Shown: piece after piece, positions 7,507 through 15,542 of the stretch
Numbering within the stretch: position 1 is the stretch's first letter
Layout of the letters: each line of letters begins with the position of its first letter
Assembly: GCA_002428605.1 (NCBI GenBank)
Contig: DIXH01000101.1
Location: 1-22,974, forward strand
DNA from: Clostridiaceae bacterium UBA6085
GTDB taxonomy: Bacteria > Bacillota > Clostridia > Clostridiales > Clostridiaceae
DNA: 22,974 nt
Direction of reading: 5' to 3'
Notes under the pieces: model-generated
What the model saw: only the letters and a program-made list of their open reading frames with translations
What the model was told of the DNA's origin: nothing
Database searches by the model: none
Made by a program: the position numbers and the translations under genes

Positions 7507-8589
7507 TTATGAATTTCTTGCTTCGAACTCCCTCATGAATTCAACGAGCTTTACAATGCCTTCAGTCGGCATCGCATTGTAGATCGATGCCCTCATTCCT
7601 CCCACTGCCCTGTGTCCCTTAAGGTTCTCGAATCCTGCCGCTTTCGATTCCTTTACGAACTTGTCATCCATAGCTTCATCACCAGTCTTGAAGGTAACGT
7701 TCATCATGGACCTGTCTCTCTCAAGAACAGTGCTCTTGAACATCTTGCTCTCTTCGAGGAAATCATACAGGACCTTCGCCTTTGCCCTGTTGATCTTCTC
7801 CATCTCGGTAAGACCGCCCAGCTTCTCTATCCACTCAAGCACCAGCTTCAGGATATATATCCCGTAGGTCGGCGGCGTGTTGTACATTGAATCATTGTCG
7901 ATCATTACCTTGTAGTCCAGCATAACAGGAGTCTTCGGCTGCGTCTTTCCGGCCAGGTCCTCTCTGATTATTACAACAGTAAGTCCTGCAGGTCCCATGT
8001 TCTTCTGGGCACCGGCATAAATCAGACCGTACCTTGACACATCCACCGGCTCAGAAAGTATGCATGAAGACATGTCTGCGACGATCGGCACGCTTCCGGT
8101 CTCAGGAATGTACTTCCAGGTTGTTCCATAGATTGTGTTGTTCGTGCAGATATGCAGGTAGTCTGCTTCAGGGTCCAGCGTAAGCTCGTCCTGCTGCGGA
8201 ATATGCGCGAAGTTGTCAGCCTTTGAAGTTCCTGCGAGGTTTATCGTTCCGAACTTCTGTGCCTCCTTGTAGGCATTGTTCGAGAAATTTCCGCTTACCA
8301 CGTAGTCAGCCTTTCCGCTGCCTGTAAGGAGGTTCAATGGAACCATGGCAAACTGGAGGGTTGCTCCGCCCTGAAGGAAAAGCACCTTGTAGTTGTCAGG
8401 GACTCCCATGAGCTTTCTGAATTTGGCTTCAGTTTCCTTGATTATCCCGTCATAGACCTTGCTCCTGTGGCTCATTTCCATTACGGACATACCTGAACCG
8501 TTGTAGTCGAGCATTTCGGATGCAGCTTTCTCAAGGACCTCTACTGGCAGCATTGAAGGGCCGGCTGAAAAATTGTAGATTCTAGTCAT
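7507..8589 (-). CDS. serC: Phosphoserine aminotransferase
   Basis: This 360-aa class V PLP aminotransferase converts 3-phosphohydroxypyruvate plus glutamate to O-phosphoserine. The N-terminus (TRIYNFSAGPSMLP) is the SerC signature. SVMEMSHRS follows, and the PLP lysine sits in GLIYAGAQKNMGPAG (Lys196). The C-terminal KGHRAVGGMRASIYNA is also diagnostic. The length matches the family. The start is backed by AAAAGGAGATG about 7 nt upstream. It is the first gene of the serC-serA-DUF1015 unit, 140 nt after the ornithine operon on the same strand. No serB-type phosphatase is present in the window. Confidence 0.96.
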   Translation of the reverse strand: MTRIYNFSAGPSMLPVEVLEKAASEMLDYNGSGMSVMEMSHRSKVYDGIIKETEAKFRKLMGVPDNYKVLFLQGGATLQFAMVPLNLLTGSGKADYVVSGNFSNNAYKEAQKFGTINLAGTSKADNFAHIPQQDELTLDPEADYLHICTNNTIYGTTWKYIPETGSVPIVADMSSCILSEPVDVSRYGLIYAGAQKNMGPAGLTVVIIREDLAGKTQPKTPVMLDYKVMIDNDSMYNTPPTYGIYILKLVLEWIEKLGGLTEMEKINRAKAKVLYDFLEESKMFKSTVLERDRSMMNVTFKTGDEAMDDKFVKESKAAGFENLKGHRAVGGMRASIYNAMPTEGIVKLVEFMREFEARNS

Positions 8590-8729
8590 TTCGCATCTCC
8601 TTTTCTGATAGTCAATTCTGACAATTATTTAACTATTGAATGTCGTATTACTATTATTGCATGCAAATACACGAAAGTAAAATCACTTTTTCAAATAATC
8701 GTACGTTTATCAGATAAATCTGCTAAAGG
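8590..8729 (-). promoter_or_regulatory. Intergenic region upstream of serC, probable promoter
   Basis: This 140-nt AT-rich gap follows orr. On the minus strand TTGAAA is followed after 17 nt by TGTATT, and TTTACT after 17 nt by AATAAT; either could drive serC. Neither is near-consensus. No strong terminator hairpin is seen after orr, so read-through from the ornithine operon is possible. A weak CodY-like core (TTGTCAGAATT) lies close to serC. Confidence 0.4.
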
Positions 8730-9848
8730 TCAAACCGTAACCTCAAGATTGACTCCCATCTCATCAATGCTGAGCGGAGTCCCATCCTCAAGATATACCT
8801 TGTCCACATACATAGAGGTCATCAGGCTCAGCAATCCGCCGTACTTGAGCCCGAACCTCAGGACGTCACCTACATTATACTCCCTGACCGACCTCGATAC
8901 ATCCAGAATCATGTGGTCCGAGCTTGCACCTATTATATCCACATCAGCTTCAAGAGGATATATTGCCGACGGATCCACATCCTGCTTTCCGATTGCAACT
9001 ATGGCTCTTTTTATGATGCCCCTGTCACGATAAACCGGCTTGTTCCCGAATGCATCCATCCCTATTCTCCCGTGAGGTACAGATGGCTTCTCCTTGACCT
9101 CTATGATCTGCGCCTTAAGTATGAAGTTATCGCCGTGCAGCCCATCAAGATGCCTTCCAAATGCGGTTTCCTTGCCAAGGAGGATCACCTCTCCAAGCCT
9201 CAGGTTGTTTATCCCCTCAGGGAACCCTTCATTCTCATAGAGCAGGTATACGCTTGAGGAGCTTCCACCTGAAACTATCTCTATATTCAGGCCATGTTCC
9301 GTCTTCATCGCCTCTGTTATTTCAACAAGCCTCTTCAGTGTATCGCTTTCGGGTATGACACCGCCGAAGCAGGTAAGATTCACCCCGAAGCCCGCTATCT
9401 CAATACCATCTACCTTCACAGCCTCCCTGCAGAAGTCAGGAACCTTGTGGTACCTGATACCTTCCCTGTAATCTCCAAGATCCACCATGATTATGACCTT
9501 ATGGATCCTTCTCCTTCTGATTGCAGATTCGCCAAGGAGCCTCAGCGTCTCGATCTCCGAATTCAGGCTATAGTCAGAATACAGCACTACATCGTCGATC
9601 TCGCTTTTCTGAGGAAGCCTGAGAAGCACCTTCCTGGCCGGAAGATCCCTAAGCTTCTTCAGGTTCTGTATCCTCGAGTCGGCTATGAACTGCGCTCCGC
9701 CCTTAAGCATGGCCTGGACGATTTCCCTTTTCGCCCCGAATCCCTTAGTCACTGCCATTACACTGATACCCTTCTTACCGAGGTCATGGACCATGGTCTG
9801 GGTGTTTCTTTCAATCTTCTTTAGATCCACCTCTACCTGAGGATACAT
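8730..9848 (-). CDS. orr: Ornithine racemase (PLP-dependent, alanine racemase fold)
   Basis: This 372-aa enzyme has the N-terminal alanine racemase barrel: MYPQVEVDLKKIERN, then MAVTKGFGA with the PLP lysine at position 35, and VSGGSSSS as the likely phosphate-binding stretch. It belongs to the alanine/ornithine racemase group whose characterised member is ornithine racemase of Clostridium sticklandii. It would convert L-ornithine to D-ornithine, the substrate of OraSE. It is the last gene of the ornithine operon, 23 nt after the MutL-like gene, with a GGTGAGG Shine-Dalgarno close to the ATG. Sequence alone cannot exclude broader amino-acid racemase activity; the operon makes ornithine by far the most likely substrate. 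Confidence 0.93.
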   Translation of the reverse strand: MYPQVEVDLKKIERNTQTMVHDLGKKGISVMAVTKGFGAKREIVQAMLKGGAQFIADSRIQNLKKLRDLPARKVLLRLPQKSEIDDVVLYSDYSLNSEIETLRLLGESAIRRRRIHKVIIMVDLGDYREGIRYHKVPDFCREAVKVDGIEIAGFGVNLTCFGGVIPESDTLKRLVEITEAMKTEHGLNIEIVSGGSSSSVYLLYENEGFPEGINNLRLGEVILLGKETAFGRHLDGLHGDNFILKAQIIEVKEKPSVPHGRIGMDAFGNKPVYRDRGIIKRAIVAIGKQDVDPSAIYPLEADVDIIGASSDHMILDVSRSVREYNVGDVLRFGLKYGGLLSLMTSMYVDKVYLEDGTPLSIDEMGVNLEVTV

Positions 9849-9871
9849 GTCCTCACCCCCTTATGCCCGGA

Positions 9872-11227
9872 TCATATTTCCAGGCTCCACTTGAGCAGCT
9901 CGAGGGCACCATCCCTGAAGCTGCCTGCCATAACGCCGACAGATGCCATGATATACCTCGTGTCCAGATGAACCTCAGCCTCCTTCTTCGGAAGCAGCTC
10001 CGTTCCTTTTCCGAACCTGTGGATCCTCTCCAATATGTCATTCCCTCCAGGCAGCCTCGACAGTGCACCACCAGTCCCTATGATGTGTCTTACCGATGTC
10101 AGGTCCTTTCCCTCAGCAACCTCCCGCCTTCCTCCTGCCTCGCCATAACGGTGCCTCGTGACTCCGGCATGCCTCCTGACAGATACCTCGACAGCCTTTT
10201 CCGCAAGCCTTGCCGCCATCTTCAATTCAAGAGGCTCTGTTGGTATCGGCCCAAGCTGGCTTACCAAATCACCTGCACCTTTCCCGAATTCCTTCCGAAG
10301 CTCATCCATTCCAATCAGTTCGGCAAGGTTCCACCTGTTGACATAAACCCCAAGGTCACCCTCCACCGTCCTCTTAGCAAGCGGTTCAGGTGAAATCAGT
10401 ATCCTTGATATCTCCTCGGAGCCTTCAGCAACAGAGTGCACATCGGTGGTCGCTCCCCCTACATCGATTACCAGAAGGTCTCCCAGAACTTCATAAAGCA
10501 GCTTTGCCGCCTCCATTACAGCTCCCGGAGTAGGCATGATCCTTCCATTTACCAGTTCACGCACCTTTTGCATTCCGGGTGCCTCCACGATATGCTCTTC
10601 AAACACCTTCTGGATCACCCTTCTTGCCGGCTCCACATTCAGCTCGTCTACCCTCGGGTATACATTGTCTACAAGATATACCTTACCGTCATAATCCTTT
10701 AGTATGCTTCTTATCTCATCCTGGTTTTCTATGTTGCCGGCATAAATCACCGGAGCCTTTAATCCTGATCCCTTTATCATCCCTGCGTTATGGAGAGAGG
10801 TTTCCCTTTCCCCATGATCCAGACCTCCCGCAATCATGATGATATTGGGCGAAACAGCCTTCAACCTTTCAATATCGCTTTTTCTGAGCTTCCCGGAGGT
10901 TACAAGGCTGACATTGGCTCCTGCTCCAAGTGCCGCTTCCCTTGCAGCCTTTACGGTCATATCCTGGACAAGCCCATGAACCGTCATCCTGAGCCCGCCT
11001 GCTGCACTTGAGGAGGCAAGGAATTCTCTGCCGGTTATTTCGCTGCAACCAAGCCTTCTTGAGAGGTCACCGGTCGCACACTTCAGTCCGATCGTCACAT
11101 CTCCTTCAGCTACTGTCGTGGCTCCCTGACCCTGACCTAAAAAGCACCATATGCCGTCAATTTCACTGAACGCATTGACCTTGGTGGTCGTGCTCCCTAT
11201 TTCAGCAACCAGGACATCGCATTCCAT
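9872..11227 (-). CDS. MutL/GlmL-like ATPase, putative ornithine aminomutase reactivation factor
   Basis: I use the ATG ending at 11227 (MECDVLVAEIGSTTTK, 451 aa), which has GGAGGAGGT at good spacing; an in-frame GTG three codons upstream is the alternative. The protein has actin/Hsp70-like ATPase signatures: EIGSTTTKVNAF at about 9-20 (phosphate 1), IDVGGATTDVHSV at about 254-266 (phosphate 2) and IGTGGALSRLPGG near residue 390. This matches the MutL family (named after the glutamate mutase operon gene, not the mismatch-repair MutL). Members sit beside cobalamin-dependent carbon-skeleton or amino mutases and are thought to protect or reactivate them. It lies 18 nt downstream of oraE, so OraSE is the expected client. 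The reactivase role is inferred from context. Confidence 0.88.
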   Translation of the reverse strand: MECDVLVAEIGSTTTKVNAFSEIDGIWCFLGQGQGATTVAEGDVTIGLKCATGDLSRRLGCSEITGREFLASSSAAGGLRMTVHGLVQDMTVKAAREAALGAGANVSLVTSGKLRKSDIERLKAVSPNIIMIAGGLDHGERETSLHNAGMIKGSGLKAPVIYAGNIENQDEIRSILKDYDGKVYLVDNVYPRVDELNVEPARRVIQKVFEEHIVEAPGMQKVRELVNGRIMPTPGAVMEAAKLLYEVLGDLLVIDVGGATTDVHSVAEGSEEISRILISPEPLAKRTVEGDLGVYVNRWNLAELIGMDELRKEFGKGAGDLVSQLGPIPTEPLELKMAARLAEKAVEVSVRRHAGVTRHRYGEAGGRREVAEGKDLTSVRHIIGTGGALSRLPGGNDILERIHRFGKGTELLPKKEAEVHLDTRYIMASVGVMAGSFRDGALELLKWSLEI

Positions 11228-11245
11228 GGAACCCACCTCCTCCGA

Positions 11246-13435
11246 TCACAGTCCCTCACGTCTCTTCCTTACGAGGAAATCAGCCACCTGGATGCCCTTT
11301 GTGCCTCTGCCGAACCCCGCATCGATTCCCGTCAGATCGGCCTGCTTATCCGAAATCTGTGTTCCTCCTCCGATGATGATGAGCCTTTCCCTGACTCCCT
11401 TTTCAATGGCCGTGTCGCAGAGCTTCTTAAGATTCCTGTAATGTACTCCATCATGGCTTATTATCACGCTGGCAAGTACCGCATCTGCATTCGCTTCGAC
11501 AGCCGCATCGATCATCTTTTCAACCGGCACCGAGGTTCCGAGGTAAATGCACTCAAACCCATATTTCTCTATCCCACCATGCTTGATGTCGATTATCTCC
11601 CGAAGACCTACGGAATGCTCGTCCTCACCCAGCGTGCCTGCGATTATCCTCATCGGCCTTTCAGATATTTCCTTCCTTATTTCCTCGTCAGACAGCAGCT
11701 CCGGCTTTCTCATGATCTCAAGGCTTGCCGCATCAAGGTCAAATGCAACCCTTCCCCTGATCTCAACAAGGGTTCCTTCCGCAGGCTGCATGACAAGCGT
11801 ATGTACCACCTCGACCTCCTGGAGACCCTGCCTTCTTCCGATCTCAAGCGCTGCAGCCTTTGCAGTATCCTCGTCGAATGGCAGCATCATTGTCTGAAGC
11901 ACCACTCCGTCACCTGCCCACTCAGCCTCCGGCCTGATGTGTTCCCTTGAGAAATATTTCCTTGACTCCTTAAGCCTTGCATCCACATTGTCCTCCGGAT
12001 CAAGCTCGTCTATGTATGCTATCTTCTCATGCCTCTCGAACGTAGAACCCCCTATGAGATCGGAAGGCTCATTTGTCCCTGCAGGCAGATTGTTGCTTCC
12101 GAAATGAGCCGTGACAGGAGCCATATAGTCAGGATCCCTTTTGTACACTGTACCCGCTGCAACTCCTCCATCGATCCTCCTTGCTATACCGTCCCCGTTC
12201 CTTTCAGGGTAATAACCGGAATCCACGAAGAATCCGTTTTCCACTGCCTTGAAGTAGCCCCCTGTCTCTATGATCTCCTCCATGAAGAGCACAGCCCTCT
12301 CCTTGATCTCCCTGACCTTTTCCCTGAGGTCACCTGAATCCTTAAGGCTGATCATGTCCATCAGCCCGTCAAGTCCTGCGAAAACCTGCTTTGCAGTGCT
12401 AACAGCTGCAATATTGTTGTAGGACCACGGGACGTTCCTGCCTTCATCCGGGGTAATCGTAGACTGTATGTCGGCGCCTGTCAGCTCCGAAATCAGAAGG
12501 TTCAGGACGTGCGTTACAGTGGCCTCCCTCGTGTCTGACTCCATATATTTCGTATTCTGCTGCGCCCTCATCCTGAAGCCGCCAAATAACTCCCTTAAAG
12601 CCACAGCATATGGCAGGTCAAGGCGCATGCACGGTGCAGGCGGTGCAGTAGGCGGAACAGTTGAAAGGCAGATGTTCTCCTTTTTGATCCCCGCCTTAAG
12701 TGAATACACGGAGTTTATCGCATGCTGCACCATAAGCTCCGGAAGCACCTTCCAGGCCTCCCTGGCTGTAGCATTTGCATTGTGAGCCCCGTCTATCTGA
12801 GCCATCCCTGCATATGCCATTATGCATTTGGCCTCTCCTGCATCAACGAAGGACCTTACCATGTTTATGTTCCTGTAAAGCACATTGTATTGCGGATCCT
12901 GATGTGCGCCATTTACCCCTTCTTCGGCAAACATTACAGCAATCTCAGGGCCTGCTACCCCGGATACGTACGAATGGTAGTTTATCTCCCGTCCAACTTC
13001 CTCCTCGATAAGGTCAAGAGCCTTCCTTTGTGCCCTCACCTGCTTCCTTGTTATCGGGATCCCGCCAATACCCTGGGGGGTCCCCTCGATGAGTCCGTCA
13101 TAATGGCTCTGTCCGGCAGTCCTGATCACCATGATATGGTCTGCGCCATGCCATGCCGCCATCCTCATCCTGCGAATATCATCCTCAAACCTTCCTGAAG
13201 CTATTTCAGTTGTTATCACAGGACCGCACTGAGGGTCTATTCCTCCGAAGTACCTGGATGAAGGAAGAGGTACACAGTTTGAAAGCGGCTTCGTTATTTC
13301 CCTGTATTCAAAGGGACCCATCCTTATACTTTCCGCCTTCTCCCTCCAGTGCCAGCCATGACGCTTCGGCCTGTAGGAGGCAAGGTCCTTCAGTATCTCA
13401 TCGATATCCATCTTTTCATCTGTTCTGAGATCCAT
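11246..13435 (-). CDS. oraE: D-ornithine 4,5-aminomutase, large cobalamin/PLP subunit OraE
   Basis: This 729-aa subunit starts at the ATG ending at 13435 (MDLRTDEKMDIDEILKDL), preceded by GGGGAGG at 8 nt. The 25 extra residues encoded upstream overlap oraS and look non-native. The enzyme moves the terminal amino group of D-ornithine to C4, giving 2,4-diaminopentanoate, using adenosylcobalamin and PLP. The C-terminal Rossmann B12 domain has DEHSVG (DxHxxG, His607 as lower cobalt ligand), VLASVIIS and IIIGGG. Lys618 in DIKHGG is 11 residues after that histidine, the same spacing as His618 and Lys629 (PLP lysine) in the C. sticklandii enzyme. The start overlaps the oraS end by 20 nt. It appears fully intact. 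Confidence 0.96.
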   Translation of the reverse strand: MDLRTDEKMDIDEILKDLASYRPKRHGWHWREKAESIRMGPFEYREITKPLSNCVPLPSSRYFGGIDPQCGPVITTEIASGRFEDDIRRMRMAAWHGADHIMVIRTAGQSHYDGLIEGTPQGIGGIPITRKQVRAQRKALDLIEEEVGREINYHSYVSGVAGPEIAVMFAEEGVNGAHQDPQYNVLYRNINMVRSFVDAGEAKCIMAYAGMAQIDGAHNANATAREAWKVLPELMVQHAINSVYSLKAGIKKENICLSTVPPTAPPAPCMRLDLPYAVALRELFGGFRMRAQQNTKYMESDTREATVTHVLNLLISELTGADIQSTITPDEGRNVPWSYNNIAAVSTAKQVFAGLDGLMDMISLKDSGDLREKVREIKERAVLFMEEIIETGGYFKAVENGFFVDSGYYPERNGDGIARRIDGGVAAGTVYKRDPDYMAPVTAHFGSNNLPAGTNEPSDLIGGSTFERHEKIAYIDELDPEDNVDARLKESRKYFSREHIRPEAEWAGDGVVLQTMMLPFDEDTAKAAALEIGRRQGLQEVEVVHTLVMQPAEGTLVEIRGRVAFDLDAASLEIMRKPELLSDEEIRKEISERPMRIIAGTLGEDEHSVGLREIIDIKHGGIEKYGFECIYLGTSVPVEKMIDAAVEANADAVLASVIISHDGVHYRNLKKLCDTAIEKGVRERLIIIGGGTQISDKQADLTGIDAGFGRGTKGIQVADFLVRKRREGL

Positions 13436-13805
13436 TGCCAGAGCCTCCCCTGAATGCTTCAATCGCAAGGTCCATATGCATTCCTTCTGCCAGATTTCTC
13501 CCGGCTTCAAGATAGTTTACTCTGAGCTTCTCTGCAACCTTCAGGACCACATTCCCCGCTCCCTTTCCCAAGAGATTTGCATCGATTATCCTCAGAACTA
13601 TCTCCTTGGCCTCAATACTCGAAAATCCCATCCTAAGGAGCACAGACCTCTCGATTGAAGGTGTAGTGCTGTTTTTTGCAAGCTCAACCAAAGGGTCGGT
13701 GACCCTTTCCGCGAGAGTGAAGAACCTTTCCTTCAGCTCATCGTCACTCAGGCCCCTGAGATGCTCTCTCCTCTTTTCAAAATCATCCTCTCTCTTAAAA
13801 GCCAT
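13416..13805 (-). CDS. oraS: D-ornithine 4,5-aminomutase, small subunit OraS
   Basis: This 129-aa protein starts at ATG 13805 (MAFKREDDFEKRREHL) with GGAGGTG about 5 nt upstream; an in-frame GTG two codons earlier is less well spaced. It matches the short OraS subunit (about 120 residues), including DELKERFFTLAERVTDPLVELA, SIERSVLLRMGFSS and GKGAGNVVLKVAEKL. OraS completes the OraE active site and is needed for a stable heterotetramer. The 20-nt overlap with oraE suits equimolar synthesis through translational coupling. The Gly/Asn/Ser-rich tail (GGSGNGSQNR) may be unstructured. Confidence 0.94.
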   Translation of the reverse strand: MAFKREDDFEKRREHLRGLSDDELKERFFTLAERVTDPLVELAKNSTTPSIERSVLLRMGFSSIEAKEIVLRIIDANLLGKGAGNVVLKVAEKLRVNYLEAGRNLAEGMHMDLAIEAFRGGSGNGSQNR

Positions 13806-13819
13806 ATCCACACCTCCAG

Positions 13820-15241
13820 TCAGGGATGAATTATCCCTGATCCGTCAAGCACTCCAATAACCTCACTTTGGTCAAGCCTCGTTTCATCCATAAGGAACTG
13901 GATATCTTCCAAGCCTACCGACCTTATCTTCCTCATGCTGAGAAGATTCCCTGCCAGTGACCTTCTCAGCTTCATCATGTCCATCTCAACAGGACGAATG
14001 AGTCCTGGCGAAGAAGGCAGCACGATGGACCTTCCCGGAACCTCTTCTCTCGGGTCCCCGACGGAAATTTCTATGCCGTTCTGTCTTGCAAAAGAAAGCT
14101 GAGAGAGATGGTGCTTCCCAGCACCCGTATATTCAGTCTCCTGGACAACTATGATCTCGTCTTTATCCATTTCCATTGATATTGCGAACGCTGCAGCTAG
14201 TGAGGTGTTCCCTGCAGGCCCTCTTTCAAGTCCCTCAAGCTGGGCAAGGGCTTCAGTCATGTAGAATACTTCGCCCTGCCTTACTGTAAGGTACCTGTCC
14301 ATGTATCTCAGCGGTCTCGCTGCACTTCTCGGTACGTCGGACCTGTCAGGATAAGTTGCAAAAGGTACACCGAAACCAGTATGACCGGTAGTGAAGGATT
14401 TTCTGTTGAAGTCAGTGTCTGAAGCCATATGCAGACCTGAAAGGTCAACACTGGCGCCTATGACCTTTGTTTCAACTGCTCCGCCTTTGATCAGGCCCCT
14501 TGCCGTGCCTGTAAGGTTACCGCCTCCCGCATGTGTGACGACCACTGCTTCTGGATATCTTCCGAAGCGCCTCCAGGTCTCCTCTGCTATCTCATACCCG
14601 AGAGTCTCGATCCCAGCTATTCCAAACGATGAATATAGGGATGCGTTGAAATAGCCAGTCTCCTCAAGAGTAAGGAGGAACGTGTGGAAGAGCTCAGGTC
14701 CTACTGACAGCTGGATCACCTCAGCACCTAAAGCCTCGCACTTTCGCTGCTTCTCAAGTATCTCCGGCTGGCCTATCCCCCTTGAATCGAAGCACTCCTG
14801 AAGCACGATGCACTTCAGGTTTTTCATTGCCGCCTGGGAAGCAACTGCCGCACCATAATTCCCTGATGTTGCAGCTGCGACTCCAGAGTATCCCAACCTT
14901 TTTGCATGGTGTACTGAGATCGCGGCTCTCCTGTCCTTGAAGCTTCCGGACGGATTGGAAGCTTCATCCTTGATGAATATCCTCGCTCCCTTCTGTCCTC
15001 CTGCAATAAGCCTTGCAGCATTTGTCAGGTTCTTAAGCTCGAGCAGAGGCGTTTTGCCGACTCCTGCGTCACTCTGGATCCTGATGCAGTCTTCAAGGGT
15101 ATAGCCTGTCGACGACATCAGGGCCTCATAATCGAATGAAAGCGGCGAAATCTCGAAGCTTGAATAATCCATGCCAATCGCCCTTTTCATGATCTCGTTC
15201 CTTCTGTCCATCACAGCCCTGTAGCTGTCATCCTTCGCCAT
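13820..15241 (-). CDS. ortB: 2-amino-4-oxopentanoate thiolase, PLP subunit OrtB
   Basis: This 473-aa fold-type II PLP enzyme resembles threonine synthase. GVGKTPLLELKNL is at about 60-72, the PLP lysine (Lys102) is in NPSGSFKDRRA, and there are SGNYGAAVA and a glycine-rich THAGGGNLTGTA phosphate loop. With OrtA it cleaves 2-amino-4-oxopentanoate with CoA to D-alanine and acetyl-CoA, the energy-yielding end of ornithine oxidation. The start is supported by GGGAGG six nt upstream and overlaps ortA by 14 nt. In isolation it would be annotated as threonine synthase-like; its place between ortA and oraS identifies it as OrtB. Confidence 0.95.
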   Translation of the reverse strand: MAKDDSYRAVMDRRNEIMKRAIGMDYSSFEISPLSFDYEALMSSTGYTLEDCIRIQSDAGVGKTPLLELKNLTNAARLIAGGQKGARIFIKDEASNPSGSFKDRRAAISVHHAKRLGYSGVAAATSGNYGAAVASQAAMKNLKCIVLQECFDSRGIGQPEILEKQRKCEALGAEVIQLSVGPELFHTFLLTLEETGYFNASLYSSFGIAGIETLGYEIAEETWRRFGRYPEAVVVTHAGGGNLTGTARGLIKGGAVETKVIGASVDLSGLHMASDTDFNRKSFTTGHTGFGVPFATYPDRSDVPRSAARPLRYMDRYLTVRQGEVFYMTEALAQLEGLERGPAGNTSLAAAFAISMEMDKDEIIVVQETEYTGAGKHHLSQLSFARQNGIEISVGDPREEVPGRSIVLPSSPGLIRPVEMDMMKLRRSLAGNLLSMRKIRSVGLEDIQFLMDETRLDQSEVIGVLDGSGIIHP

Positions 15242-15542
15242 GACTGTCCTCCCTTACGAGAATTCTAAGTTCCCTTCCTATATATAGAAGCTCCGGGATG
15301 AATTCCTCCCCGAATCCATGGTCGTAGGCTGGATTGACCTGAACGAGTGTCCCTGATACCATCCTTCCGGTCAGGGTCTGGATACTTGCAGTTTCTCCTG
15401 TTTCACAGTCTTCCATTAGAAACCCCTTGATCCAGGATTCAAGCGGAACCCCTGCAGTGTCCTCAGGCAGGTTTTCAGCCCTCTCCTCCGGACTGAGGAC
15501 TATCCTATGTATCCTTACCCAGGTCCCCTTTTGTACCTTCAC
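15228..15542 (-). CDS. ortA: 2-amino-4-oxopentanoate thiolase, small subunit OrtA
   Basis: This 104-aa protein begins at a GTG (KVQKGTWVRIHRIVL) preceded by AGGAGGGG about 7 nt upstream. Family features are KGTWVRIHRIVLSPEERA, GVPLESWIKGFL, GRMVSGTLVQVNP and DHGFGEEFIPEL. OrtA has no recognisable catalytic motif of its own and is the obligatory partner of OrtB in the thiolase. It overlaps the end of ord by 38 nt and the start of ortB by 14 nt. Such dense packing indicates coupled translation. The small size and order ord-ortA-ortB fit the conserved cluster. Confidence 0.94.
   Translation of the reverse strand: MKVQKGTWVRIHRIVLSPEERAENLPEDTAGVPLESWIKGFLMEDCETGETASIQTLTGRMVSGTLVQVNPAYDHGFGEEFIPELLYIGRELRILVREDSHGEG

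Noticed and set aside
9294..10393. Plus-strand open frames opposite orr and the MutL-like gene
   Set aside because: They are antisense shadows of clearly coding minus-strand genes, with no recognisable family or translation signals.
13820..15241. Threonine synthase annotation for the PLP enzyme
   Set aside because: The fold is threonine-synthase-like, but the adjacent ortA partner and the full ornithine cluster identify it as OrtB.
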